DNA of 64,000 nucleotides. Origin: JAWLDA01 sp041686855 (GTDB lineage Bacteria > Bacillota > Limnochordia > DTU080 > RSA5). Location of the stretch: positions 1 to 64,000 of the forward strand of contig JAWLDA010000019.1 of the NCBI GenBank assembly GCA_041686855.1, in the 5' to 3' direction. Of this stretch, positions 15,971 through 25,241 are shown in pieces. The notes beneath the pieces are model-generated. The model saw only the letters and a program-made list of their open reading frames with translations, searched no databases and had not been told where the DNA came from. How positions within the stretch are numbered: the first letter of the stretch is position 1; each line of letters opens with the position of its first letter. The position numbers were made by a program, and so were the translations under genes.

Positions 15971-17832
15971 AGCGATCGACGGTACTCATTCCGCGACTGT
16001 TGTGGTCCGCCGCCGCCAGCGCTCCGCTTTCGGTGATCGTTCTTGTCTTGGGGTCTGTCTCTGCAGGGGTCGTCACTGCCGCCGAGCTCTTAATCGGCAA
16101 ACAGATCGTCGACTCCTTGGCAGGAGCCGCCCCCTTCGCCGAGATCGTGCCCTGGGTGGGTTGGCTGATCGCCGCGATGATCGGCCAGACGGTGTTAGAG
16201 CTCCTCTCAAATCTCTGTGAAGTCGACGTGCAGGAGCGAGTCGGCATGCACCTGCAGCGCCAAGTGATCGACAAAGCGCATGGGGTCGAGTTGGTCCACT
16301 TTGAACACCCAGACTTTTACGACGCGCTCCAACGGGCCAATCAGGACATGGGGCCTCGACTCATCCAGTTGATGCGGGCGATCATCGACGTCCTTGCATC
16401 GGTGACCGGGATGACAGCGATCCTAGCCGTCCTGTGGCAAGCCCATTGGTCGCTGGCGCCGATCATGGCGGTGGGAGTGGTCCCGGGATTTTGGGTGATG
16501 CTGGCCATGCGAAAAAAGAGTTACTGGGTGTACCGCGTGCGCACGCCCGAGAGCCGGCTCGCCAATTACTTTGCCAATCTCCTCACCCGCCGGGACGAAG
16601 CGAAAGAGGTGCGTCTGTTTACCTTGAGCAGGCACCTGCTCGACCGCTGGCTCGGCCTAGCTAAAGATCTGGCCGTCGAGCGTCGCCAAATCGAAGTGAA
16701 GCAGTCGTGGCTGGGCGCGCTCACCAGCATTGTACGTCTGGCGGCATACGCCGGGTGTCTGACCATTATCGCAACGCTGATTGCCGGGGCCCAGGTGACG
16801 GTAGGTACCTTCTCCATGATGATGCAGGCACTACAACAGTTCAGCCAGCGTATCGAGCAGGTGATGCGCAACCTGTCGACGGTGCACGAGCAGAGCCTAT
16901 ACCTTGCCGATTTGTACGAGTTTCTCGAGATTGACGTCCCGACGGTGCGAGGCGGCGAGAGTGGGAGCGTGGAAGTGGCCAGCGGTGCGGAGCCTATCCA
17001 TGCTTCGCCAGTTGGGAGTGTGCGCGTCGAGGAGCAGGAGCGATCGGTGGCGCTAAAGGGAGTCACCGCGGGGGAGTTGCCCTCGGCGGCCAGTATCGAG
17101 CTCGAGGACGTCTGGTTTACGTATCCGGAGAGTGGGCACCCGGTGCTGCGGGGCGTCAACCTCACCATCGAGGCGGGAGAGCGGATCGCTCTAATCGGAG
17201 AGAATGGAGCGGGCAAGTCGACGTTGATTCGCCTGATTATGGGGTTGTACCAACCCTCTCAGGGCCGAGTCCTCCTTGGTGGCGTCGACGTGCGTGAGTA
17301 CCCGCAGCAGCTGCTGCGACGTCATTTCGCCGCCGTCTTTCAGGAGTTCGTTCACTACCAATTCCCGATCTCTGAGAATATCCGCTTTGGCCGTCTACAC
17401 GACGCGAGCGATGCTCAGGTACGTCGCGCCGCGGAGTTGAGTGGAGCGGCCGAGTTTATCAGAGCCTTTCCCGAGGGGTACGGTACGCTGTTGGGCCGGC
17501 CGCTGGGTGGAGTCGACCTCTCAGGTGGACAGTGGCAGAAACTGGCCATTGCTCGAGCGCTCGTACGACAAGCCCCAGTCGTCGTATTGGATGAGCCGAC
17601 CGCGGCCCTCGACCCCAAGGCCGAGGCCGAGATCTATCGGCAGTTTGGAGAGATGACCGAGGGGCGCACCTCAATCCTCATCTCGCACCGCCTGGGATCG
17701 GCGCGCCTTGCCGACCGCATTATCGTGCTAGGGGACGGCGTTGTGGCAGAGTCCGGGACGCACGAAGAGTTAATCGCCAAGGACGGCGAGTACGCCGGAT
17801 TCTTCACCCTCCAAGCGCAGTGGTACGTGTAA
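15967..17832 (+). CDS. ABC exporter half-transporter B
   Basis: 621 residues from GTG at 15967, which overlaps the previous stop and has GGGGAGGG 6 bp upstream; the longer in-frame extension lies wholly within the upstream gene. Six-helix membrane domain followed by a nucleotide-binding domain with Walker A GENGAGKST, Q-loop VFQEFVHYQF, signature LSGGQWQK, Walker B VVVLDEPT and SHR. A roughly 45-residue Ser/Gly/Glu-rich linker (about 335-375) joins the two domains and is longer than in its partner. Both copies have intact catalytic Glu after Walker B, so both sites should hydrolyse ATP. Confidence 0.9.
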   Translation: MKRSTVLIPRLLWSAAASAPLSVIVLVLGSVSAGVVTAAELLIGKQIVDSLAGAAPFAEIVPWVGWLIAAMIGQTVLELLSNLCEVDVQERVGMHLQRQVIDKAHGVELVHFEHPDFYDALQRANQDMGPRLIQLMRAIIDVLASVTGMTAILAVLWQAHWSLAPIMAVGVVPGFWVMLAMRKKSYWVYRVRTPESRLANYFANLLTRRDEAKEVRLFTLSRHLLDRWLGLAKDLAVERRQIEVKQSWLGALTSIVRLAAYAGCLTIIATLIAGAQVTVGTFSMMMQALQQFSQRIEQVMRNLSTVHEQSLYLADLYEFLEIDVPTVRGGESGSVEVASGAEPIHASPVGSVRVEEQERSVALKGVTAGELPSAASIELEDVWFTYPESGHPVLRGVNLTIEAGERIALIGENGAGKSTLIRLIMGLYQPSQGRVLLGGVDVREYPQQLLRRHFAAVFQEFVHYQFPISENIRFGRLHDASDAQVRRAAELSGAAEFIRAFPEGYGTLLGRPLGGVDLSGGQWQKLAIARALVRQAPVVVLDEPTAALDPKAEAEIYRQFGEMTEGRTSILISHRLGSARLADRIIVLGDGVVAESGTHEELIAKDGEYAGFFTLQAQWYV

Positions 17833-17946
17833 TGTCAGGTATTCTGACGCGCATTACAAGGAACTGCGTGTACGCATCGGAAAAGGGAAGGGAGGAGCCT
17901 TTTTGTTAACGTAGCGGGAGAAGTGTAGACCAAAGGAGGAGCGCGC

Positions 17947-19218
17947 GTGCAAAGAATCGATGAGGAACGTGTGCACGGCGACGGCGAGAGTTACATTCAG
18001 AGCCTCTTTGCCCAGCGGATCGGCGGGGCGTCTTTCGGCAAAGGGAGCCAGGTGTATAAGTTTGAGAAGATCAAGCGGGCCAAGGCGGCAGCCAGGCGAG
18101 AGCATCCCGACGTCGAGTTGATCGATATGGGGGTGGGCGAGCCGGACGCCATGGCAGATCCCGGCGTCGTGGCGGAGTTGTCGCGGCAGGCCGCCCGCCC
18201 GGAGAACCGCTTTTACGCCGACAACGGTATCGAGGAGTTTCGGCAGGCGGCGGCGAGGTATATGGCTCGCGTCTACGGCGTCGACCACTTAGATCCCGAG
18301 ACCGAGATTTGTCACACCATCGGGTCGAAGCCGGCTTTTGCCATCGTGCCCCAAGTGTTCGTGAACCCGGGCGAGATTGCGATCATGACCGTTCCGGGCT
18401 ACCCAGTGATGGGGACACACACTGAGTATTTGGGTGGTGAGGTGATCAACCTCCCCCTGTTGGAAGAGAACGGCTTCCTGCCTGATCTCGGCTCGCTCAG
18501 CGATGAGCAGCTCCGCCGAGCGAAGCTGTTGTACCTCAACTACCCCAATAACCCGACGGGGGCGGCGGCTACTCGGGAGTTTTTTGAGGCCGTCGTCGAT
18601 TTTGCTCGCGCAAACAAGCTCCTCGTCGTTCAAGACGCGGCCTACGCCGCGCTCACCTTTGATGGGGAGCGGCCGCTCAGTCTCTTGTCGGTGCCGGGCG
18701 CCAAAGAGGTCGGGATTGAGATTCACTCGATGTCTAAAGCGTTCAACATGACGGGATGGCGAATGGGTTGGGTGTGCGGCAATCCTCTGGCCGTGAGCGG
18801 CTTCGCCGCCGTCAAAGACAACACCGACTCCGGCCAGTTTCGCGCGGTCCAGTGGGCGTCGATTTACGCACTCGAGCATCCCGAGATCACCGAGGCTACG
18901 GTCGCCAAGTACTCTCGGCGACACACCATGCTCGCCGAGGCGCTCCAGGCGGCCGGATTCGCCGCCCAAAAACCGAGCGGCACCTTTTACATGTACGTCC
19001 GGGCGCCCAAGGGGACGCGTGATGGCCATCAGTTCGCCACGGCAGAGGAATTCTCGCAGTATTTGATTCGCGAGAAGATGATCTCGACGGTGCCGTGGGA
19101 TGACGCGGGCCCGTTCGTCCGGTTCTCGGTCACCTTTGAGGCTCGGGATGAAGCGGACGAGCGCCGGGTGATCGACGCCGTGCGCCATCGACTTACAGAG
19201 ACGGAGTTTCTCTTTTGA
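17947..19218 (+). CDS. dapL: LL-diaminopimelate aminotransferase-like class I aminotransferase
   Basis: 423 residues from GTG at 17947 with AAGGAGG upstream. Fold-type I PLP enzyme: LIDMGVGEPD, YADNGIEEFRQA, PGYPVMGTHTEYLGG, LNYPNNPTGA, VVQDAAYA, and the lysine in HSMSKAFNMTGWRMGW that forms the Schiff base. The GIxEFR and YPVMGTHTEYLGG segments match DapL, which converts tetrahydrodipicolinate directly to LL-DAP for lysine and peptidoglycan synthesis. Other dap genes are not adjacent, so a related aspartate-type aminotransferase cannot be excluded. Its stop overlaps the TTG of a small zinc-ribbon gene. Confidence 0.8.
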   Translation: MQRIDEERVHGDGESYIQSLFAQRIGGASFGKGSQVYKFEKIKRAKAAARREHPDVELIDMGVGEPDAMADPGVVAELSRQAARPENRFYADNGIEEFRQAAARYMARVYGVDHLDPETEICHTIGSKPAFAIVPQVFVNPGEIAIMTVPGYPVMGTHTEYLGGEVINLPLLEENGFLPDLGSLSDEQLRRAKLLYLNYPNNPTGAAATREFFEAVVDFARANKLLVVQDAAYAALTFDGERPLSLLSVPGAKEVGIEIHSMSKAFNMTGWRMGWVCGNPLAVSGFAAVKDNTDSGQFRAVQWASIYALEHPEITEATVAKYSRRHTMLAEALQAAGFAAQKPSGTFYMYVRAPKGTRDGHQFATAEEFSQYLIREKMISTVPWDDAGPFVRFSVTFEARDEADERRVIDAVRHRLTETEFLF

Positions 19219-19388
19219 CGACGAAGGGCCTTGGGCAGCGTGTCGTACACAGTGTGAAGAGTTGGTTCACTCGGGTGACGAGCGGATCCCGCTTTTTGTG
19301 CGACACCTGCAAGTACAATTACGGGAGCGCGTGTCACCGTCCGGAACGGCCCAACGCCACCCGTTGTCCCGATTTTCGCCGACGGTAG
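19215..19388 (+). CDS. Small Cys4 zinc-ribbon protein
   Basis: 57 residues, too short for a routine ORF list. TTG at 19215 overlaps the aminotransferase TGA (TTGA), and GGAG lies 8 bp upstream. After a basic N-terminal half (SVKSWFTRVTSGSRF) comes CDTCKYNYGSACHRPERPNA then TRCPDF: four or five cysteines in a CxxC...C...C layout, a likely zinc-binding knuckle. The RPERPNAxxCPDF ending is reminiscent of short uncharacterised Firmicute proteins (from memory, not verified). The dense cysteine pattern and intact frame to a TAG argue against chance. Coupled translation with the aminotransferase is likely. Function unknown. Confidence 0.75.
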   Translation: MTTKGLGQRVVHSVKSWFTRVTSGSRFLCDTCKYNYGSACHRPERPNATRCPDFRRR

Positions 19389-19439
19389 ACGGGGGGGGTG
19401 GTGTGACGCGCCGAGGCGGAAGGAGCATCACACCGAAAT

Positions 19440-19910
19440 ATGACTGCGGAGCAGGTCATTCGCATCCTTGACTTACAACCCCATCCGATCGAAGGCGGTT
19501 ACTTTCGGCGTACCTACGAGTCGTCGCGCTGGGTGGAGAGTCGCCGAGTAGGCACAGCAATCTACTACCTGCTCACGCCCGACACCTTTTCGCACATGCA
19601 TCGCTTGGCGGCGGACGAGATTTTCCACTTTTACATGGGAGACCCCGTCGAGATGCTGCAGCTCCTCCCTGACGGCACAGGTGCGCTGACGACCATCGGC
19701 ACGGACCTCGAGCAGGGCATGCGGCCGCAAGTCGTCGTGCCGCAGGGTGTGTGGCAAGGGACGCGACTCCTGCCTGGAGGCGAGTGCGCGCTCTTGGGGA
19801 CAAGCGTCTCTCCCGGTTTTGACTATGACGATTACGAACATGGGGACAGGGAGGCGCTCACGGCGGCTTACCCTGAGTTTGCCGCACAGATCAAAGCGCT
19901 CACGAGGTAG
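19440..19910 (+). CDS. Cupin (DUF985/Cupin_5) protein
   Basis: 156 residues from ATG at 19440 with AAGGAG 12 bp upstream. Opening LQPHPIEGGYFRRTYES and then FSHMHRLAADEIFHFYMGDPVEMLQL match the DUF985 family, a single cupin barrel. The HxH...E pattern (HMH, E of DEIFHFY) provides metal ligands. Some relatives resemble sugar-nucleotide epimerases by fold, but no activity is established. It sits between the zinc-ribbon gene and a DUF2277 gene in the same direction with short gaps. Confidence 0.9.
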   Translation: MTAEQVIRILDLQPHPIEGGYFRRTYESSRWVESRRVGTAIYYLLTPDTFSHMHRLAADEIFHFYMGDPVEMLQLLPDGTGALTTIGTDLEQGMRPQVVVPQGVWQGTRLLPGGECALLGTSVSPGFDYDDYEHGDREALTAAYPEFAAQIKALTR

Positions 19911-19918
19911 GGGGCTAG

Positions 19919-20191
19919 GTGACGATGTGCCGAAACATCAAGACGCTCTACAACTTTGATCCTCCGGCGACCGAGGAAGAGGTGCGGGCGGCGGCGCTGC
20001 AATACGTTCGTAAGATCAGTGGCTTTACCAAGCCGTCGCAAGCGAACCAAGCCGTGTTTGACAAAGCGGTGGAGGAGGTTGCGCGCCTCTCCGGCGAGCT
20101 CCTCGACTCTCTGGTGACTACGGCGCCGCCCAAGAACCGGGAAGAAGAGGCTGCAAAAGCCCGCGCACGGGCGGCTAGGCGCTTCGCGTAG
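19919..20191 (+). CDS. DUF2277 family protein
   Basis: 90 residues from GTG at 19919 (ATG at 19925 is equally plausible). MCRNIKTLYNFDPPATEEEVRAAALQYVRKISGFTKPSQAN is the typical N terminus of DUF2277, small helical proteins of unknown function that start with MCRNI. The C terminus is Arg/Ala-rich and basic. It follows the cupin gene by 8 bp and converges on cysN. Confidence 0.9.
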   Translation: MTMCRNIKTLYNFDPPATEEEVRAAALQYVRKISGFTKPSQANQAVFDKAVEEVARLSGELLDSLVTTAPPKNREEEAAKARARAARRFA

Positions 20192-20214
20192 GGAGAGCGC
20201 TCGCACGAATGACG

Positions 20215-20231
20215 CTCGCTCGAAGAGCGAG
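20215..20231. terminator. Short hairpin between convergent DUF2277 and cysN genes
   Basis: CTCGCTC, loop GAA, GAGCGAG: a 7-bp perfect stem with a triloop. There is no T-tract, so termination is only suggested by its position between convergent genes. Confidence 0.4.
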
Positions 20232-20254
20232 GGCAACATGTGCGGCGGTGGGTG

Positions 20255-22105
20255 TCAGTCGCGCGGCGTGATGCCACGCTCCATGAGCGCGCCAAGGATC
20301 GTCTCGGCGCTTGTTTCGGGAGGGGCCCCTTGGGGGAGCGTGAGTCCACACTGCAACTCGCTGGAGCCGCTCTCTCCGACCCAAACCGTGAGGACATCGT
20401 CCGGGTTGATCGCTGTCGTGATCACGTCGACTTCGTCCTGGGTGAGCGCAATCGCAGTGACAATGAGAATGGCGCCTGCATCCAGCAGAATGTGGGCCAC
20501 CTCCGCCAGGCGGCGAACGTGTTCGTCCCGCCGGTTGGCCGATGTCGCTTTAATGTCCGCATCGACGCCGTAGAGCAGGTTGCCGATGCACAGGAAGTAC
20601 GAGTGATGCCCCAGGCCAAAGAGCCGATGTTCGAGGGCTTTGGCCATAGGCTTCTTGCCGACGTCCTTCTCCCCGGTGATGAGGATGAGGGCCGAGCGAT
20701 GGCCGTACGCGCGTTCACGCTCCTCTGGAGTGATGGTGCTTCGTTCCCAGCGGGCGTTCCTGAGCTGCACCCTCTCGCGCACCCAACTCTGCCGGTCGGC
20801 GAGCGCTTCGAGCACGATGCCTCCTCCGGCGATCTCGTACTCGTCGACGATGACGAATCGGGCGGTCTGCGGGAGGTGATCGACGGTGTCAACCGCGATG
20901 GCGGACGTTAGGCGCAACGTACACTCGGCGACGTCGTGACGCTCGATGTGTTCCCTAGCTCCCGCGCTCTCGAGCGACGAGGCGTCGATCACGCGGACGA
21001 TCTCCTCGACGTACGCCTCGACTTTGGCTGTTCCCAACTTGATGTTGTAACGCTTGTCGCGCCTCATCGGCTCCTTGCCGAGCCAAAAGAGGTTCACCCG
21101 CAAACGGGAGGTCGAATGAGGCGACTCCTCGTCTGCCCGCGCGGCGATCTCGCCTCTGCGGACGTAAATTTGTTCATGCAGGGTGAAACCTGTGGCAGCG
21201 CCGGCCACGACTCGCTCCTGAGGTGGGCGGTTAAAGGCTTCGATGCTATTAACTCGGCTACGCTTGCCTGAGGGGTAAAAGATCACCTCGTCGCCGACGC
21301 GCAGCTCGCCCGTCTCGACGCTGCCGGCCACGATGCGACGCGTGTCGCCGCCGGCGGTGAAGCGGTAGATTCCCTGCACCGGCATGCGAAACGCCTTCTC
21401 CAGGGGAAGGGGCGGATTGACGAAGTCATCCAGCGCCTCAAGGACGCACTCGCCCTCGTACCACGGCATTCCCTGGGAACGGGTGGCGATGTTGTCGCCG
21501 CCGCGGCCACTGACGGGGATGAACGATGAAGCCTTCAGGTCAAGGGATGCCAAAAACGCCGTGTAATCCTCGACCAGGCGTCGGTAGACGCCTTCGTCAT
21601 AATCCACCAAGTCCATCTTGTTAATCAGGACGCAAAGTTGACGAATGCCGAGCATGGAAAGGATCGTACCGTGCCGTTTCGAGTTCTCCTGAATCCCCTC
21701 CGTGGCGTCGATGACCAACAGGGCGGCTTCGGCGCGGGCGGCGCCGGTGATCATGTTCTTTAAGAACTCGATGTGGCCTGGCGCATCGATGATGATGTAA
21801 TTGCGGGTGGCCGACTTAAAGAAACAGCGGGCCGAGTCGATGGTGATCCCCTGATCGCGCTCGTCTTTGAGGGCGTCGAGGAGGAATGCGTACTCAAAAG
21901 GTTTACTGTTGCGCCGGCACATCTCTTGGACCTGCTCGAGCTTACCGACGGGCAGAGAGCCGGTATCGGCGAGGAGACGCCCGATGATCGTACTCTTGCC
22001 GTGATCGACGTGGCCGACGATCACGATGTTCATATCCTCGCGGTCGCGTTGGACGACTCGAGATGGGTCACATGTACCCTTCACGTCGGAGGGATTCGAG
22101 TCCAC
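20255..22105 (-). CDS. cysN: Sulfate adenylyltransferase GTPase subunit with degenerate APS-kinase domain
   Basis: 616 residues from GTG at 22105 (AAGGAGG 6 bp upstream; ATG at 22111 abuts the site). Residues about 25-235 are the GTPase: GHVDHGKST, DAPGH, NKMD, then EF-Tu-like barrels to about 430. This couples GTP hydrolysis to APS formation from ATP and sulfate with CysD. The C-terminal ~170 residues look like APS kinase, but the P-loop is GEKDVGKK, where functional enzymes have GLSGSGKST: the last Ser/Thr is a Lys. The DGDNVR segment is replaced by CIGNLLYG. The domain probably does not phosphorylate APS and may be regulatory. Overlaps the cysD end. Confidence 0.9.
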   Translation of the reverse strand: MDSNPSDVKGTCDPSRVVQRDREDMNIVIVGHVDHGKSTIIGRLLADTGSLPVGKLEQVQEMCRRNSKPFEYAFLLDALKDERDQGITIDSARCFFKSATRNYIIIDAPGHIEFLKNMITGAARAEAALLVIDATEGIQENSKRHGTILSMLGIRQLCVLINKMDLVDYDEGVYRRLVEDYTAFLASLDLKASSFIPVSGRGGDNIATRSQGMPWYEGECVLEALDDFVNPPLPLEKAFRMPVQGIYRFTAGGDTRRIVAGSVETGELRVGDEVIFYPSGKRSRVNSIEAFNRPPQERVVAGAATGFTLHEQIYVRRGEIAARADEESPHSTSRLRVNLFWLGKEPMRRDKRYNIKLGTAKVEAYVEEIVRVIDASSLESAGAREHIERHDVAECTLRLTSAIAVDTVDHLPQTARFVIVDEYEIAGGGIVLEALADRQSWVRERVQLRNARWERSTITPEERERAYGHRSALILITGEKDVGKKPMAKALEHRLFGLGHHSYFLCIGNLLYGVDADIKATSANRRDEHVRRLAEVAHILLDAGAILIVTAIALTQDEVDVITTAINPDDVLTVWVGESGSSELQCGLTLPQGAPPETSAETILGALMERGITPRD

Positions 22106-22949
22106 CGCCATCCTCCTTGTCCTGTTCGCGACCGGATCGCTCCGCTATGTTGGCGAAGCGTCCCGTCGACAACTCTTCCACAATGTCGGCGACGCTCGTC
22201 GCCGTCGACTCCACGGGTTTGGTGCACGGGGCGCACCCAAGCGAGCGGTACCGACAGCCCTCACCCTGATCAAAGTAGAGGGGGACGACCGGGATTCCCT
22301 CTCGCTCGATGTAGAGCCAGATGTCCAGCTCGGTCCAGTCGAGGAGGGGGTGAATGCGCACGTGGGTGCCCGGGGCAAAGTCTGTTTTATACTGATTCCA
22401 AAACTCCGGCGGTTGATCGCCGATATCCCAGTCGCTGCGCTGCCCGCGGGCGGAGAAGTAACGCTCCTTGGAACGGGTCCCTTCCTCGTCAGCGCGTACC
22501 CCGACGATGACGCCAGTGTATGGCTCGGCATGGGAGTCGCGCTCGTACGCCCCTGTCTCGTGATTGAGTCGATAGCGCGGCCACTTGCCGGAGAGCGTGT
22601 TGACGAGCGCCTCCGTCTTGAGCGCCTTACAGCACTGTAACCGGGTGGCGTTCCCGTCGGGGAACGTCCGCCGCTCCCGCAGGGCCTCTTGGTTCTGCCC
22701 GTAGATCATGGTGAGCCGCCAGTCCATGGCGATTTGATCACGGTAGCGAATCATCTCTGGAATCTTGAAACTCGTGTCGATGTGCACGAGCGGAATGGGA
22801 ACATGGCCGAAAAAGGCCTTGCGCGCCAGCCAGAGCAGGACGGTGCTGTCCTTGCCGATCGACCAGAGCATGCAGAGCGACTTGAACTCGCTGTACGCTT
22901 CGCGCAGGATGTGAATGCTGCGATTCTCCAACTTGTCCAGGTGCGTCAC
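22068..22949 (-). CDS. cysD: Sulfate adenylyltransferase subunit 2
   Basis: 293 residues from GTG at 22949 with GGAG upstream. PP-loop ATPase: SIGKDST near residue 31, HIDTSFKIPEM, and the family-specific GVRADEEGTRSKERYFS, HPLLDWTELDIWLYI, and LGCAPCT near the C terminus. With CysN it forms adenosine 5'-phosphosulfate from sulfate and ATP in the cytoplasm. The gene overlaps the cysN start by 38 bp. No APS or PAPS reductase and no sulfate permease is in the window, so the purpose (assimilation or sulfation) is not settled here. Confidence 0.95.
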   Translation of the reverse strand: MTHLDKLENRSIHILREAYSEFKSLCMLWSIGKDSTVLLWLARKAFFGHVPIPLVHIDTSFKIPEMIRYRDQIAMDWRLTMIYGQNQEALRERRTFPDGNATRLQCCKALKTEALVNTLSGKWPRYRLNHETGAYERDSHAEPYTGVIVGVRADEEGTRSKERYFSARGQRSDWDIGDQPPEFWNQYKTDFAPGTHVRIHPLLDWTELDIWLYIEREGIPVVPLYFDQGEGCRYRSLGCAPCTKPVESTATSVADIVEELSTGRFANIAERSGREQDKEDGGGLESLRREGYM

Positions 22950-23075
22950 GTGTCACTACCGCTCCTCGCGGATAAAGGATTCGGTCCCGCTAGCGTACAA
23001 AACATAGCACAAATCTTGGTGGGCGTGCAACCTCTTCCCAGAGGGGGGGCGCTGTCAAGGAGGCGATACCGAGCT

Positions 23076-23975
23076 GTGAGCGCAAATGCAAGCGTAGGCA
23101 ACATTGCCCGCATCAACCACTTCGTCGGCGACGAGGACGTTGCGATCGTCGCACACCACGTCACCCACTCGACCAACCTGCACGTTCACGAGTTCTTTGA
23201 GATCGTCTACGTAGAGCGCGGTACGCTCTTGCACCGGTACGGACCGTCAACACACCCGGTCTCGGCCGGCGATCTCTTTATCGTCGACCCCACCATTCCG
23301 CACGGTTACGATCTCACCCCGTCCGGCCCCGCTCAAATTTGGAACCTGCTCCTGACCGAGCGGGCGCTCAACTTGCTCTCACTTGGCGCAGAGACCTCTC
23401 TCATGGTGCAGGAGATCTCCGGTACGAGGCAGGAGCGCCTCGACTACCGCAGATTGCGGCTGGGACCGGTCGTGCGCGCTCAGATCGAGCGGACCGTCAA
23501 GGAGATGTACGAGGAGTATCAGCACAAGGCGGAAGGGTATCAGACAGTGTTGCGCGGTCAGATGATCACGGTGGTGGGGCTCATCAATCGGGCGCTCCAC
23601 GAGAGCGGGCTCCCTGTCTCTGAGACCAACGGAAACGGCGGCGATTTGGGACGCCTGACGCGCTACATCATCGAGCACTGTGACCGCCCGCTTCTGGTGC
23701 GAGACCTGGCGGCCCGCGGTGGGTGGACGGCGGATCACCTCAATCGCCTCTTTAAAAAGATGACGGGGGACACCGCCCAAGAGTACATCGGGCGTGTGCG
23801 AGCCGCTCGAGCCGCTCGCGTCCTCCTGACGGAAGAGTCGAGTGTGAGTGATGTGGCTCGACAGGTGGGTTACGGGGACGCCCGTGCGTTTCGACGGGCC
23901 TTTAAGCGGTACTACGGAGTGACGCCGGGAGAGTTTCGCCGGCGGGCGTACGGTCGGCCGGAGGTGCGCTCGTGA
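23076..23975 (+). CDS. AraC-family regulator with cupin sensor domain
   Basis: 299 residues from GTG at 23076; AAGGAGG lies about 10 bp before, and the longer frame upstream overlaps divergent cysD. The N-terminal cupin reads LHVHEFFEIVYVERGTLLHR then VSAGDLFIVDPTIPHGY, a sugar-sensing barrel of the RhaS/RhaR style. The C-terminal ~100 residues are a double helix-turn-helix: LLVRDLAARGGWTADHLNRL and SVSDVARQVGYGDARAFRRA then FKRYYGVTPGEFRR. It stands at the head of the rightward oxidoreductase/rhamnose region, so it is the likely activator for that locus. Confidence 0.9.
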   Translation: MSANASVGNIARINHFVGDEDVAIVAHHVTHSTNLHVHEFFEIVYVERGTLLHRYGPSTHPVSAGDLFIVDPTIPHGYDLTPSGPAQIWNLLLTERALNLLSLGAETSLMVQEISGTRQERLDYRRLRLGPVVRAQIERTVKEMYEEYQHKAEGYQTVLRGQMITVVGLINRALHESGLPVSETNGNGGDLGRLTRYIIEHCDRPLLVRDLAARGGWTADHLNRLFKKMTGDTAQEYIGRVRAARAARVLLTEESSVSDVARQVGYGDARAFRRAFKRYYGVTPGEFRRRAYGRPEVRS

Positions 23976-24096
23976 GTGCGCCCGCTCGTAAAAATGTCGG
24001 ATTGGGTCCCCTTTTTGCCGATCTGCACCCCAGGACGGCGCGGGGAGGAGAAGAAAAATCAGGCAACACAGCTTTTTCGCGAAGGGAGAGCAACGG

Positions 24097-25188
24097 ATGG
24101 CGCTCAAAATCGGTGTAGTAGGGCTCGGTGGCATCGGCAATCGGCACATCGAGTGTCACAAACAGGATGAGTTGGCTGAACTGGTCGCCGTGTGCGACAT
24201 TGCGCGCGACAAGGCGGAGGAGGCAGCCGCGAAGCACGGGATCAAAGGGTACGGCAGCGTCGACGAGATGCTGGCGGCCCATCCGGATATCGACATCGTC
24301 GATGTAACGACCGGAGGGCACGAGAACGGCAGCTGGCACTACGAGCCGGTGATGCAGGCCTTTGACCACAACAAGCACGTCTTGGTAGAGAAGCCCCTCT
24401 CTAACGACATCGACGAGGCTCGGGACATGGTGGCGCGCGCCGACGAGGTGGGCGTCTACTTCGGTTGCAACCTCAATCACTACTTCACCCCTCCGGCCGA
24501 GTTGGCCAAAGCGCACATTGCTGCAGGAGAGCTGGGTGAGCTGCGGTACTGCACGATGAAGATGGGCTTCTCCGGCGGTGAAGAGTTGTACGGGGGCGCT
24601 TCAAAGGATCCCCGCCACAAGGATTACCCGTACTTTCACGTCAAAGCGTTCCTCACGCACCCCTTTAGTGTCATGCGCTACCTGTGCGGAGACGTCTCGC
24701 ACATCCAGGCCTTCTTTGGTCGCCCTGGCTTTAGGCAGGCGGCTGGGGAGAATTTGCTGTCGCACACGAGCATTCACATGCGCTTCGTCAACGACTGCAC
24801 GGGGTACCTCCTCAGCCACCGCGGCGACACACCCTCGGGCCTAGGCGGCTGGTGGATGATCGAGGTAGGCGGAACGAAGGGCACGCTGTGCATTGAGAAC
24901 TGCATCGAGAAGGTGACCTTCTGGCAGGCGCAAAAGGTGGGCTTGGGCCAAGAGCCGGAGAAGAGCGTCGAAGATACCGGTATCAAGGACTTCAACGAGA
25001 CGTTCCCCCGCCGTCTTCACGCCTTTTTGGAGGACGTGTCGGCGGGCGTGCCTCGCGACCAGTTGCGCGGCTCCGGTCGAGATGCACTGGCAGCGCTCGA
25101 GTACACTTTCGCAGCGATAGAGTCGCACGAAGAGGGCGGACAACTCGTGCGCCCCTACCCGGTGCCCTTGCCCCGCGGCGCGGTGTAA
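24097..25188 (+). CDS. Gfo/Idh/MocA-family oxidoreductase
   Basis: 363 residues from ATG at 24097 with GGGAG upstream. The Rossmann motif is GVVGLGGIGNRHIE, EKPLS follows near residue 108, and the C-terminal alpha/beta domain spans about 125-345. Members oxidise or reduce sugars, inositols or sugar derivatives with NAD(P). The catalytic Lys is the one in EKPL; the later His expected in the substrate site may be in KDYPYFHVKAF. First enzyme after the AraC gene; it may act on a rhamnose-containing or other sugar liberated by the downstream enzymes. Confidence 0.88.
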   Translation: MALKIGVVGLGGIGNRHIECHKQDELAELVAVCDIARDKAEEAAAKHGIKGYGSVDEMLAAHPDIDIVDVTTGGHENGSWHYEPVMQAFDHNKHVLVEKPLSNDIDEARDMVARADEVGVYFGCNLNHYFTPPAELAKAHIAAGELGELRYCTMKMGFSGGEELYGGASKDPRHKDYPYFHVKAFLTHPFSVMRYLCGDVSHIQAFFGRPGFRQAAGENLLSHTSIHMRFVNDCTGYLLSHRGDTPSGLGGWWMIEVGGTKGTLCIENCIEKVTFWQAQKVGLGQEPEKSVEDTGIKDFNETFPRRLHAFLEDVSAGVPRDQLRGSGRDALAALEYTFAAIESHEEGGQLVRPYPVPLPRGAV

Positions 25189-25241
25189 GGCGTTCAGATT
25201 GCGAGTATGGCGTGGCACCATCTACGAAGGAGAGTTGTACC

